A stretch of DNA of 64,000 nucleotides from Faecalicatena faecalis (GCF_012524165.2 NZ_JABACJ020000011.1:1-64000), one strand, 5' to 3'. Counted from the stretch's first letter, positions 53,007 through 62,325 are shown. Notes: generated from the letters alone by a model not told the origin. Numbers and translations: made by a program.

Positions 53007-56000
53007 ATGATTTTAATGGTATATAACAAACAGATATGTAAGGAGTTCCTTCTTCCGAATATACATGATGCAGACCATACGATCTATCTGCATCATGATA
53101 TTTATCGGCTGGCAAAGGATTTGGAAATCCATCTGGAGAATTCTTCACGGGGATGGGAGATCATCAGTACAGATGCGTACTATGTAAAGATAGACCGGGT
53201 CCGGGAAGAGCGTCATATTCTGCATCACCAGGATATCATAGAGATTAAGACAGTATCGGGAGACAGGTTCCAGATTCTGACAGCGGATTGTATTCTGACA
53301 TTTCCGGTCATGGAAAAATACGATATCCGTATGATGAAAGAAGTCTCCATCGGGAAGACGGCAGGGAATCTGATTCAATATCAGTTCATGGAGCTGATAT
53401 CGGCATCCCATGCGGTACTGGAACATACTACGGATGGCTGGTATTTGTCAGATACCAGCAGCAACGGGGTGTTCTGCCAGAATATCCGGGTCCAGGGAAA
53501 GCGCAGGCTGGACTTTGGCGATCACATTGATATCTTCGGACTTCATATTCTATTCTTAGGAAATATTCTCGCAGTGGGTACTTATTATGGAACCATGACT
53601 GTAAAGGAGGATATTCTAAGACCTCTTGAGATTGCGCCGGTCACAGTGACAGAGGACCGTCAGAGGAAGGGGAAGGAGGAAATATATTTTCACCGCTCCC
53701 CCAGAAATCTGCCCTCCATCTATCAGGAAGCGGTGGAGATCGAAGCGCCGCCGAATCCAAAGCAGAATAAACAGAAGCCTGTATATTTAACGATCGGTCC
53801 GGCATTTACTATGGCGATTCCTATGATGCTGGGGTGCGGTTTTGCAATCTTTGGTTCCAGGCTCTCAGGACAGGCGTCCAGTGCGTTCATGTACACAGGG
53901 CTGATTACGGCGGTCACATCCGCCCTGATCGGAGTGGTGTGGGCGGTATTGAACCTGAATTACAGCAAGAAAGAGAACATGGAGGAGGAAAATCAGAGAT
54001 TTAATGCGTACAGTAATTATCTGATACAGATTGCGGATACCCTGCGGCAGAAATACGGGCATAATGCGGCGGCACTCAGGCAGATGTACCCGTCTGCGGC
54101 GCAGTGCCTGGGCTACAGTCAGAACAGCAGCGAGCTGTGGAACCGGAATTATACACACAGCGATTTTCTATACCAGCGTTTGGGAATCGGGGAGCAGCCC
54201 TTCCAGGTAGAGATTCAGATTCCGAAGGAAAAATTTACACTGATCAATGATTCCCTCCTGGAAAAGCCGGGGATGATCCGCCAGGAATTTGAGACATTGA
54301 AACAGGTTCCGGTAGGAATTTCCCTGATGGAAAAGACGTTGATCGGTCTGGTCGGCGGAGAAGGAAAGCGGGGCGCAGTGGAAATGATGCACACCCTGGT
54401 CGCTGGTATCACTGCAGGGCACTGTTATACGGACGTGAAGCTGGTCTTTATCTATCGGGAAAGTGACAGGCGGCGCAGGGAAGACTGGGAATGTATGAAG
54501 TGGTTTCCACATGTATGGTCTGAGGATAAGCAGAGTCGTTATATGGCGAGCAATGAATTGGAGACAGGGGATGTCTTTTTTGAACTCTCCAACATCATCC
54601 GTTCCCGGAGCCAGACGGAGGATTCCTATGGAAATCGGGAAAAGAGGCGGTTTGTAAAGCCTCATTATGTGTTATTTATCTCCGACCCTGCGATTCTGGA
54701 AGGGGAAATTCTGGCGAAGTATATATATGAGGCGAAACCGGAATATGGCATCACCACATTTCTGATGGTCGAACATTTAGAGCAGCTTCCAAATGCCTGT
54801 GAGGAGGTCATTGAGAATGACCGGTATTTCCAGGGGTTCTATAACCTGCTGGATACGGAGCATGAAAAAAAGCGGTTCGTGCCGGATCAGGTGACCTCAT
54901 CCCAGCTCGCGGCATTTGGCCAGACGCTTGCCAACATCAGGGTCAATGAGGCGGAAAGTAACAGTGAGATTCCCAACAGCCTGGACTTTTTCAGTATGTA
55001 TGGGGTCTCCTCCTTAGAGGAATTTCAGGTGTTGGAGAGGTGGCGGAAGAACAGAAATTACAACAGTATGAAGGCACTGGTCGGTAAGAAGGCAGGAAAT
55101 GCAGACTGTTATCTGGATATTCATGAGAAATTTCACGGGCCTCATGGGCTTGTGGCAGGTACGACCGGGTCTGGTAAGAGTGAGACGCTGCAGACATGGA
55201 TTTTATCCCTTGCGCTAAATTTCAGTCCCGAGGACGTCAGCTTTTTTATTATTGATTATAAGGGTGGAGGAATGGCAAACTTATTTTCCAACCTTCCACA
55301 TCTGGCGGGGCAGATCTCGAACTTGTCAGGGAATCAGGTGCGCCGTGCCATGATTTCGATCAAGAGTGAAAATCAAAGAAGGCAGAGATTATTTTCCGAA
55401 TATGGCGTTAACAACATCAATCTGTACACAAGACTCTATAAAAATCAGGAGGCAGAGCTTCCGATTCCTCACTTATTGATCATCATTGATGAATTTGCGG
55501 AGTTAAAGCGTGAGGAGCCGGAATTCATGAAGGAATTGATCAGCGTGGCACAGGTCGGACGAAGTCTGGGAGTACATTTGATTCTGGCGACACAGAAGCC
55601 GAGCGGTACGGTGGATGACAATATCTGGAGCAACTCAAAGTTCCGGCTCTGCCTGAGGGTGCAGGACCGCCAGGACAGCAGCGATATGCTGCATAAACCG
55701 GATGCGGCGTTCATTACACAGGCGGGCCGGTGCTATCTTCAGGTGGGCAATGATGAGATTTACGAATTGTTCCAGTCAGGCTACAGCGGAGCTCCCTTTG
55801 AGGAGGGGGAAGGCAGGAAATCCTCTGCGGCAGAACTGCTGACTCGGACAGGGAAGGCAGAGCTGATCGGCGGACATCACAAGAAAGCAGACAAAAAGCA
55901 GGCCCATAACGTCAAGCAGACGACACAATTAGAAGCAGTCATTGCATATCTGGGGAAAATGGCACAGGAGGGCAGCTATGGAAAGACGATGCAGCTTTGG

Positions 56001-57716
56001 CTTCCTGTTCTAAAGACAAAGATATATCTGTCCGAGCTGGATGGATTCGAAGAGAAGTGTTACAAAAATCATGAGTGGACTTCAATGTCTCCAAAATGGA
56101 AGCTGGAAAGTCTGATCGGACTCTATGATGATCCAGAGGGACAGGCACAGAGGCCCTTGTCTATCAGTTTTTCACAGGATGGGCATCATGCAGTCTGTGG
56201 TTCTGTGGTAAGCGGAAAGAGCACTTTTTTACAGACATTGGTCTATTCGTTCATCAGCAGGTATTCGCCGGACGTGCTGTGGATGTACCTGTTAGATTTC
56301 AGCAGTCACATGCTGGCGCCTTTTGAAGCCGCACCGCACGTGGGAGGCGTGATCTTTGATCAACAGGAGGAGAAGACTGCCAGGTTTATCCACATGCTTA
56401 TCCAGATGATGGATGAGCGGAAAAAGCTGCTTCAGGGGGGAAACTACAGCCAATATGTACAGGCAGTGGGGATAAAACTCCCGGCAGTGCTGATCGTTGT
56501 GGATAACTTTGCTGCTTTCCGGGAAAAGACGAAGAATAAGTATGATGATGTGATCTTAAGGCTTGCAAGAGAGGGCGTGGGATATGGGATGTTCCTGATG
56601 GTCACGGCAGCAGGCTTTGGGATGGCAGAGATTCCATCCCGCATCGGAGATAACATTCGAACGGTATTGTCACTGGAGCAGGCGGATAAATTCAAGTATA
56701 TGGAGGTCATGCGGATGACCCGGCTTCCTATTCTTCCTGAGACGGATGTCAGAGGAAGAGGGCTTGCCGCAGTGGACGGCAGAGTGCTGGAATTCCAGAC
56801 GGCCTTAAGCATTCCGGCAGAAGATGACTTTGAACGAGGGCAGGCTCTGGAGAAGTACTGCCGTGAGATGAGTACGGACTGGGACGGCCGATGTGCAACG
56901 GCAATTCCTGAAATTCCTGAAAATCCTACACTGGGAATGCTGTCTGAACAGCCTTCTTATGTCCAGGCAGTTCAGAATAGAGGGCTCCTGCCATTTGGCT
57001 ACCGTATGGAGGATGCATCGGTATACTGTATGGATCTAATGCGCAATTACTGTTATCTCATTTCTGGAAAGAGCAGAATGGGAAAGACAAACACTCTGAA
57101 AGCGATGCTCTATGGTGCTTTTCAGAAGAAGGGGGATCTCTGCATCATAGAAAATGGAACCTCGGAACTCAAGAAGCTGGCAGAAGAATATCAGGCAGAA
57201 TATATTACAGATTCCGCCCAATTATTTGCTTATCTATCCAGGCTTCTGCCGGAATTTTCGGCACGGAATAAAAAGAAGCGTGCACTGATAGAAGAAGGAA
57301 TGGAGGAAGCAGAGGTATTTGCACAGATGAGCAGGGAAACACCTATTTTTATTTTCATTTCCGACCTGGCTGCATTTTTCAAGATGGCATATAAGCCGGG
57401 AGAGGGAGTCGGCAGTATGTCCGGTTTTCTGGAAAATATCCTGGAAAAGGGCAGCATGCACTATATTTATTTCATCGGCTGCTTAAAAGCGGAGGATCAT
57501 GCACTTATGTCTGCTTATAAAGCATATCATTCCTATATTTCTTATAAAAAGGGCATACATCTGGGAGGAAACCTGCAGGCACAGAAGATTTTCAATTTCC
57601 AGAATCTGTCCTTTGCACAGCAGTCCAAGGCGACAAAACGGGGAATGGGCTATGTACCTGACGAAGAGGAGGAAAGCGTAGGGATCGAGGTAGTGGTCCC
57701 GCTGGCGAAAATGTAA
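53007..57716 (+). CDS. essC: EssC/YukB-type FtsK/SpoIIIE ATPase of the type VII secretion system
   Basis: A 1569-aa motor. N-terminal FHA-like domains (~1–90 degenerate and ~95–190, with SNGVF), two membrane helices (~262–284 and ~291–313), then three P-loop ATPase domains: GTTGSGKS (~716), VVSGKST (~1064) and KSRMGKT (~1353). The Walker B of domain 1 (LLIIIDEFAEL) is intact; domains 2 (VVDNFAA) and 3 (FISDLAAF) are degenerate. In the family domain 1 drives export and domain 3 binds WXG100 substrates. This is the strongest marker of the locus as T7SS. ATG follows ATAGGGTGTAATT. Confidence 0.95.
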   Translation: MILMVYNKQICKEFLLPNIHDADHTIYLHHDIYRLAKDLEIHLENSSRGWEIISTDAYYVKIDRVREERHILHHQDIIEIKTVSGDRFQILTADCILTFPVMEKYDIRMMKEVSIGKTAGNLIQYQFMELISASHAVLEHTTDGWYLSDTSSNGVFCQNIRVQGKRRLDFGDHIDIFGLHILFLGNILAVGTYYGTMTVKEDILRPLEIAPVTVTEDRQRKGKEEIYFHRSPRNLPSIYQEAVEIEAPPNPKQNKQKPVYLTIGPAFTMAIPMMLGCGFAIFGSRLSGQASSAFMYTGLITAVTSALIGVVWAVLNLNYSKKENMEEENQRFNAYSNYLIQIADTLRQKYGHNAAALRQMYPSAAQCLGYSQNSSELWNRNYTHSDFLYQRLGIGEQPFQVEIQIPKEKFTLINDSLLEKPGMIRQEFETLKQVPVGISLMEKTLIGLVGGEGKRGAVEMMHTLVAGITAGHCYTDVKLVFIYRESDRRRREDWECMKWFPHVWSEDKQSRYMASNELETGDVFFELSNIIRSRSQTEDSYGNREKRRFVKPHYVLFISDPAILEGEILAKYIYEAKPEYGITTFLMVEHLEQLPNACEEVIENDRYFQGFYNLLDTEHEKKRFVPDQVTSSQLAAFGQTLANIRVNEAESNSEIPNSLDFFSMYGVSSLEEFQVLERWRKNRNYNSMKALVGKKAGNADCYLDIHEKFHGPHGLVAGTTGSGKSETLQTWILSLALNFSPEDVSFFIIDYKGGGMANLFSNLPHLAGQISNLSGNQVRRAMISIKSENQRRQRLFSEYGVNNINLYTRLYKNQEAELPIPHLLIIIDEFAELKREEPEFMKELISVAQVGRSLGVHLILATQKPSGTVDDNIWSNSKFRLCLRVQDRQDSSDMLHKPDAAFITQAGRCYLQVGNDEIYELFQSGYSGAPFEEGEGRKSSAAELLTRTGKAELIGGHHKKADKKQAHNVKQTTQLEAVIAYLGKMAQEGSYGKTMQLWLPVLKTKIYLSELDGFEEKCYKNHEWTSMSPKWKLESLIGLYDDPEGQAQRPLSISFSQDGHHAVCGSVVSGKSTFLQTLVYSFISRYSPDVLWMYLLDFSSHMLAPFEAAPHVGGVIFDQQEEKTARFIHMLIQMMDERKKLLQGGNYSQYVQAVGIKLPAVLIVVDNFAAFREKTKNKYDDVILRLAREGVGYGMFLMVTAAGFGMAEIPSRIGDNIRTVLSLEQADKFKYMEVMRMTRLPILPETDVRGRGLAAVDGRVLEFQTALSIPAEDDFERGQALEKYCREMSTDWDGRCATAIPEIPENPTLGMLSEQPSYVQAVQNRGLLPFGYRMEDASVYCMDLMRNYCYLISGKSRMGKTNTLKAMLYGAFQKKGDLCIIENGTSELKKLAEEYQAEYITDSAQLFAYLSRLLPEFSARNKKKRALIEEGMEEAEVFAQMSRETPIFIFISDLAAFFKMAYKPGEGVGSMSGFLENILEKGSMHYIYFIGCLKAEDHALMSAYKAYHSYISYKKGIHLGGNLQAQKIFNFQNLSFAQQSKATKRGMGYVPDEEEESVGIEVVVPLAKM

Positions 57717-57717
57717 C

Positions 57718-58443
57718 ATGATTGTGATGTTGATTTCAGATGAATCGAAGAAGGAAAGACAGTATATCGTAAGCTATGCCAAGGACCTGGCAGGAAGATG
57801 GACGGAAGAAAGCTGGAAAATGCTGCAGTGTGCCACTTATGCAGAATTAGAGGAGACGGTGAGCAACAAGATAAAGACGGACCTGATATGCGTAGATATC
57901 ACAATGGAGGGGGCGCTGGAACTGACCAAAGAGCTGCGCCGGCTCACCCCTTCATCCTATATCATTCTCATTGCGAGCCCGAAGATCTCGCCTGCCATCT
58001 ATATGCGTCCTACGATCGGCGCAGAGTCCCTGCTTCTAAAGCCGTTGACGTTTCAGCAGATCGAAGAGGTCTTGTCAGAAGCGGTAAGGACCTATCTGGA
58101 TCGGTTCTATCGTCCCGATGAGAAAAAGGTATTCGTTGTGGAGCATAAAGGCGGCAGGGCCCTGGTAGATTATGAGAATATATACTTCTTTGAGTCCAGG
58201 GAAAAGCGTGTCTATCTGAATACAGAGACGGAGGAGTATGGATTTTATGATACGCTGGACCAATTGGAGGTAAGACTGGAAGAAGGATTTATGCGGTGCC
58301 ATAGAAGCTTTCTGGTCAATAAAAACAAAATCGTAAAAGTATTCCTGTCACAGAACCGTCTGCTTTTGGAAAATGAGTTTGAGATTCCTTTATCGCGGTC
58401 ATATAAGCCCGCAGTCAAAGCCTATCTGGAGAAAGGGGAGTGA
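57718..58443 (+). CDS. LytTR-family response regulator
   Basis: A 241-aa protein starting 1 nt after the EssC stop. The N-terminal receiver-like domain has a likely acceptor Asp in LICVDITMEG and the C-terminal LytTR DNA-binding domain begins near ALVDYENIYFFESREKRVYL and contains FMRCHRSFLVNKNKIV. It probably controls transcription of the locus, such as the WXG100 genes, from which it is separated by two genes. No cognate histidine kinase is adjacent. Confidence 0.9.
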   Translation: MIVMLISDESKKERQYIVSYAKDLAGRWTEESWKMLQCATYAELEETVSNKIKTDLICVDITMEGALELTKELRRLTPSSYIILIASPKISPAIYMRPTIGAESLLLKPLTFQQIEEVLSEAVRTYLDRFYRPDEKKVFVVEHKGGRALVDYENIYFFESREKRVYLNTETEEYGFYDTLDQLEVRLEEGFMRCHRSFLVNKNKIVKVFLSQNRLLLENEFEIPLSRSYKPAVKAYLEKGE

Positions 58444-58447
58444 GCAT

Positions 58448-58900
58448 GTGGAGGAAATGATAGAAAAGGGATTTATCCTAAGCTTTGATGAACTGCGGAT
58501 TCTGTTACATAGCTTAGGAGTCCGCACAGTGGAAGGTGTTTATATGCCAGAAAAGGAATTTACAGATTCAGAGGTGATAAAAGCACTTCATCACTTGGCG
58601 AAAAGCGGACTGATCCTTTCGGCGGGGGAGCGGTTCCTGATTCGGGAAGACCTGCGGGAGGTCCTGGAAGCAGTAAGCAGACCGGAGGCATCCTTTATCT
58701 GGCGCAATGAAAGTGAGGGAGGGCAGGAATATTACTGTTATGTAGTGCCCGGGCGGGTCGCCGTGAGTGAGCGCTATTGGAAAAAGAGCGATACGATAAA
58801 GCTGAGGCTGTTTACAGTGGAGGAATTTGAAGCATGGAAGGAGCAGGCAGAGGATGATAACGGTGGAGATCGAAATCCCTATGATGGGGAAATTGTATGA
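58448..58900 (+). CDS. 150-aa T7SS-associated protein, possibly EspG-like
   Basis: GTG 58448 after GGGGAGTGAGCAT is preferred; an ATG at 58457 is an alternative with poor spacing, and the ATG at 58373 lies inside the LytTR gene. The product starts MEEMIEKGFILSFDELRILLHSLGV, contains a helical segment (ALHHLAKSGLILSAGERFLIREDLREVLEAVSRPEASF) and a strand-rich end. The order of elements loosely recalls the EspG chaperones of ESX systems, but I see no diagnostic motif. Overlaps the next gene. Confidence 0.65.
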   Translation: MEEMIEKGFILSFDELRILLHSLGVRTVEGVYMPEKEFTDSEVIKALHHLAKSGLILSAGERFLIREDLREVLEAVSRPEASFIWRNESEGGQEYYCYVVPGRVAVSERYWKKSDTIKLRLFTVEEFEAWKEQAEDDNGGDRNPYDGEIV

Positions 58901-59102
58901 TTTTCGAATCGATGAGGAGGTACCGCTGTGCGAGGTAAAGACTGAAATCACAGAGATGATCTGCCAGAAGGAGCAGTGTGCGGTACAGGGAGATGTGGAG
59001 CGTTTTCTGATGTGGAATGCACAGAATCATACACAGTTGATGCAGGATCAGAACGCACAGGAGAACGGACTTAAGACAGGAAGCAGGATTTTACTGGTGT
59101 AA
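58854..59102 (+). CDS. esaB: EsaB/YukD-like ubiquitin-fold protein
   Basis: ATG 58854 (after GGCAGAG) gives 82 aa, the usual EsaB/YukD length. The sequence MITVEIEIPMMGKLYDFRIDEEVPLCEVKTEI and terminal SRILLV fit a ubiquitin-like beta-grasp protein. EsaB is a cytoplasmic regulator/accessory subunit of T7b systems. Its start overlaps the preceding gene by 47 nt. Identification rests on size, context and fold pattern. Confidence 0.78.
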   Translation: MITVEIEIPMMGKLYDFRIDEEVPLCEVKTEITEMICQKEQCAVQGDVERFLMWNAQNHTQLMQDQNAQENGLKTGSRILLV

Positions 59103-59174
59103 ACGGCCTTATATGAGTCATTTATCCCAGAAAAAATGCCGTCCGTCCGAAAATATAAATTTCAGGGGAAAACC

Positions 59175-59183
59175 TGTTATGAT
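59175..59183 (+). promoter_or_regulatory. extended −10 promoter for the WXG100 genes
   Basis: TGTTATGAT: TATGAT at 59178–59183 with an upstream TG. No good −35. It lies ~55 bp before the first WXG100 gene in a 134-bp gap, so the secreted substrates can be expressed apart from the machinery. Confidence 0.45.
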
Positions 59184-59236
59184 GAGTTCATCAAAGAGAT
59201 ACAGCAGTAAGCAAATAAGAAACGGAGGAATAGAAA

Positions 59237-59539
59237 ATGTCAGATTTTACAGTATCAATCAATGACCTGAAAACAAAGGTGGATTCTTTAAGACAGTTAA
59301 ATGCACAGTTCAAGAGCCAGGTAAATGAATTGGAGGGAACCGAGGCGAACTTGAATGGAATGTGGGAAGGACAGGCAAGAGAAACATTCCATAATGCATT
59401 CGCAAGTGATAAGGTGCAGATGGATAATTTCTACAATGCAGTTGAGGTCTATGCACAAAGGCTGGAAGGAATTGCTGCCAGATATGCCCAGGCAGAGGCC
59501 ACTAATGTGGAGATTGCCAGTGAGAGGACAAATAAATAG
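59237..59539 (+). CDS. WXG100 protein 1
   Basis: A 100-aa helical hairpin protein with the central motif MWEGQA at about residue 43 and a C-terminal YAQAE of the YxxxD/E secretion-signal type. GGAGGAATAGAAA precedes the ATG. Likely the main EsxA-like substrate. Confidence 0.92.
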   Translation: MSDFTVSINDLKTKVDSLRQLNAQFKSQVNELEGTEANLNGMWEGQARETFHNAFASDKVQMDNFYNAVEVYAQRLEGIAARYAQAEATNVEIASERTNK

Positions 59540-59605
59540 GATTTTAGTCCTAAAAAGTTACCTTAAGAAACGAAATCATAACCGGATAGAAAAGGAGAAT
59601 TTATT

Positions 59606-59920
59606 ATGGAAGGAATCATTAAAGTATCACCTCAATTATTAACCAATACAGCATCTGAATTCAGCAGCCAGGGGGCCGCAGTCAACAGCCTGACAGGAGA
59701 GATGATGAACCTGATCACAGGAATGTCCGCCACATGGGAAGGAGAGGCAGCAACCGCTTATATTAATAAGTTCAAAGGGCTGGAGGATGACATTCAGAGA
59801 ATGGTCCGCATGATTCAGGAGCACAGCAGTGATCTGGAAGAAATGGCACAGGTTTATGCACAGTCCGATACAGCGAACACTGAGGATGCCAACAGCCTTT
59901 CTTCAGACGTAATCATCTAA
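59606..59920 (+). CDS. WXG100 protein 2
   Basis: A 104-aa WXG100 protein with TWEGEA at the hairpin turn and a C-terminal YAQSD motif. AAAAGGAGAATTT precedes the ATG. Together with protein 1 it could form a heterodimer. Confidence 0.92.
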   Translation: MEGIIKVSPQLLTNTASEFSSQGAAVNSLTGEMMNLITGMSATWEGEAATAYINKFKGLEDDIQRMVRMIQEHSSDLEEMAQVYAQSDTANTEDANSLSSDVII

Positions 59921-59942
59921 GGAGAGGTCAGGGAGAGCATAC

Positions 59943-60299
59943 GTGAGCTACATTGATTTCAAATGTGTTCAGGCAGCCGCAACGGGGCTGTCTGGACAGA
60001 TTTCCATATTGAGGGAAATTGAGGAAGAATTAAAGCAGTCAGAGCACAGAATCAGGGACATGGCTTATACGGATGAAACGGTGTACCTTTTGCGTAAGAG
60101 CCAAGAAGAAGTGCAGGAGGAAATCAGGAATCTGCAGCATTTTTCTGCATGTTTGGAAGAGTTGTGCGCCATTTGGAAAAAAACAGAAGGCAGGATTTCA
60201 GATACCTACAATTTGGAACTTACCGTTTATCCAAGGACAGTTTTTGGAACCAGCCGGATTACCGGGCTGGCTGGATTCGAACACTTGCTTACATTCTAG
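59943..60299 (+). CDS. helical protein of the WXG100 cluster lacking the motif
   Basis: A 118-aa protein, GTG at 59943 after CAGGGAGAGCATAC. It is strongly helical (ILREIEEELKQSEHRIRDMAYTDETVYLLRKSQEEVQEEIRNLQH), with a Trp in AIWKKTEGR but no WXG. Placed between WXG100 genes, it may be a divergent family member or chaperone. Confidence 0.7.
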   Translation: MSYIDFKCVQAAATGLSGQISILREIEEELKQSEHRIRDMAYTDETVYLLRKSQEEVQEEIRNLQHFSACLEELCAIWKKTEGRISDTYNLELTVYPRTVFGTSRITGLAGFEHLLTF

Positions 60300-60382
60300 A
60301 AGGTAAGTCCGACCGGATATTGGAAGCTCAATGAATATGGAGTTTGAAATGACGTTTAAAAGAAGCAGCGGAGGATGAGATC

Positions 60383-60685
60383 ATGAGTGGTTATATCAGG
60401 ATATCAACGCAGCAGCTTTCCAAGGACCGGGATGCCTTGCAGGGGGAGATCAAGGAAATCGGCGGTGTTGTGAAGGAGCTTGCGGAAGAGATGCAGTTAT
60501 TAGGGCAGACATGGGAGGGCCCGGCCTGGAATACATTCCAGAATCAGGTATCAGAAGATATCGAAAATATGCAGTCTGTCTGTGAAATGCTGTCTGTATA
60601 CTTAAGTCATATCGAATATGCAGAACGGGAATACCGGGCCTGTGAGAATCGGATCGGGGATCTGGTGGACAGCATTCGGGTATGA
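60383..60685 (+). CDS. WXG100 protein 3
   Basis: A 100-aa protein with TWEGPAWNTF at the turn, two amphipathic helices and C-terminal YRACENRIGD. GCGGAGGATGAGATC precedes the ATG. Confidence 0.9.
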   Translation: MSGYIRISTQQLSKDRDALQGEIKEIGGVVKELAEEMQLLGQTWEGPAWNTFQNQVSEDIENMQSVCEMLSVYLSHIEYAEREYRACENRIGDLVDSIRV

Positions 60686-60724
60686 TAAGAGTCAGGAAAC
60701 GTGGAAGGGAAAGGAGAACCGAGC

Positions 60725-61042
60725 ATGGAGCAGATTCGGATCAAGGTTGAGACGGCCGCCCTGGAGGCCCGTGCAGATGCTGCACAGCAGAAAATCCAGG
60801 CGGTGAAGGAGCGTTTCAGTAAGGTCGGTGAGATTGTCTCCAACTCCCGCAGTTATTGGGAGGGAGATGCAGGGGACGCGCACCGCAGAGAATACCAGGA
60901 GTATCAGGAAGAGATTGAGGAAGCTCTCTTAAGATTTCAGGAGAATGTGACAGATTTGAGGAAGATTGCCGGAATTTATAAGGAGGCCGCAGATCAGACA
61001 GCGCAGCTTAGCTATGATCTGCCTTGCGATGTGATTCTTTAG
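60725..61042 (+). CDS. WXG100 protein 4
   Basis: ATG 60725 (after AAGGAGAACCGAGC) gives 105 aa with YWEGDAG at the turn. An in-frame upstream start at 60701 is less likely. Helical, with a C-terminal YKEAADQ. Confidence 0.88.
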   Translation: MEQIRIKVETAALEARADAAQQKIQAVKERFSKVGEIVSNSRSYWEGDAGDAHRREYQEYQEEIEEALLRFQENVTDLRKIAGIYKEAADQTAQLSYDLPCDVIL

Positions 61043-61086
61043 CCTCATCAAGGAGGCGGATTTTGAACATCCGATTCGACGGGGGA

Positions 61087-61395
61087 ATGGATATGATAGA
61101 ATTTGATTTTGAACTTGCAGAGGCAGAAGAACAGAGATTGGAGAATACGGCAGAAAGGCTGAAACAGACGGCAGAGAATTCATATCTGGATATTGTGCAC
61201 AAGTTAAGACAGGGCTGGCAGGGCGAGAGTGCTGGAAAGTTCGTGGAAAAGGCTGTGCTGCTGCAGGAAAAAATGGAGAGGACATTTGAGACTGTGCATC
61301 TAGCGAAGGATGCTCTGCGGCGTGCATCAGTCAGGGCAGAACAAGTGGAAAAAAGTGCAGAGGAAATTGTGGGTGTAAAGGGGAGGAATCGATGA
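61087..61395 (+). CDS. WXG100-like protein 5
   Basis: ATG 61087 after CGACGGGGGA gives 102 aa. The turn motif is GWQGESAGKF, a conservative WXG variant (WQG). Overlaps the next gene by 4 nt. Confidence 0.85.
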   Translation: MDMIEFDFELAEAEEQRLENTAERLKQTAENSYLDIVHKLRQGWQGESAGKFVEKAVLLQEKMERTFETVHLAKDALRRASVRAEQVEKSAEEIVGVKGRNR

Positions 61396-61952
61396 GTACA
61401 CAAGCGATGATTCTTATGATTTTTTTATTTCTCCTTATCACAGTATGCGTTGTGTTTACGATTCGAAAACTGTTATCAGGAAAGGAAGCACAGCGTAAGG
61501 AGTACCATAACCAGAGAAAAAATATACTCGTGCAGAATGGAATAGATGTCAAAAAGCAGATGCTCGGTTCTGGGAAAGGGGAATATTTTTCCGGGAACCT
61601 GCGGGAGTACGACACAAACTATGTCAATGGGCCCATCTATTCTACATGGAAAATTTCGTTTCAGAATCTGGCAACGGGCCGGATATATCAGTATCGTTTT
61701 CGAAAACAACTGCAGATTGGAAGAGTTCCGGTACAAAATAGTGACGCATGCCTTGTGCTGGATGGTGACTCAAAGGTTTCCAAAAGACATTGTATCGTTT
61801 ACGAGGGGGAGGGAAGACTTTGTCTGGCAGATCAGAATTCCAGTAACCATACATACGTGAATGGTACTAGAGTAAAGGCACCAGTGTTTCTAAATACCGG
61901 GGATGTCATAAAAGTGGGAGATACAAAGCTTCGAGCAGAGTTCGGAAAGTAG
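61392..61952 (+). CDS. membrane-anchored FHA-domain protein 2
   Basis: A 186-aa protein with one N-terminal membrane helix (~6–26) and an FHA domain (~105–186) with QIGRVPVQNSDACLVLDGDSKVSKRH and HTYVNGTRV. Same layout as the FHA protein before EssC. Inserted between two WXG100 genes, it may link substrate loading to phosphothreonine status. Confidence 0.88.
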   Translation: MSTQAMILMIFLFLLITVCVVFTIRKLLSGKEAQRKEYHNQRKNILVQNGIDVKKQMLGSGKGEYFSGNLREYDTNYVNGPIYSTWKISFQNLATGRIYQYRFRKQLQIGRVPVQNSDACLVLDGDSKVSKRHCIVYEGEGRLCLADQNSSNHTYVNGTRVKAPVFLNTGDVIKVGDTKLRAEFGK

Positions 61953-62010
61953 TGAGGCGGATATGGTATACCCATTTTGACGATTAAGGAAAAGGAAGGC
62001 GGGGAATGAA

Positions 62011-62325
62011 ATGACAGGAAGAAATGAGATCCAGTTGAACTACAAGAGGGCCTTGAGACAGGCAGATGAATTGGATAGACTGGCACGTCAGCTAAAAGCT
62101 TTAGAAGAACAAAATTGTGAGGATGCACTGGAAGGAATCAGGAATGCATGGGAAGGAGAAAATGCAGGAGATTTCTGCAGGAAAGGGCAGAGGATCAATC
62201 TTTTGATCAGGCAGCATAGTAATACGCTCAGAGAGACTGCGGCTGTTCTTCGCAGGACGGCTGTGAATACCTACCGTGCCGAGTTAAGGAGCATTGAAAT
62301 TGCAGAACGGAGAAAGTATCATTAA
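62011..62325 (+). CDS. WXG100 protein 6
   Basis: A 104-aa protein with AWEGENAGDF at the turn and a basic C-terminus. Last gene of the secretion locus; GGCGGGGAATGAA precedes the ATG. Confidence 0.85.
   Translation: MTGRNEIQLNYKRALRQADELDRLARQLKALEEQNCEDALEGIRNAWEGENAGDFCRKGQRINLLIRQHSNTLRETAAVLRRTAVNTYRAELRSIEIAERRKYH

Noticed and set aside
58373-58900. Longer ATG start for the 150-aa protein
   Set aside because: The start at 58373 lies deep inside the LytTR gene; GTG 58448 has a proper ribosome site.
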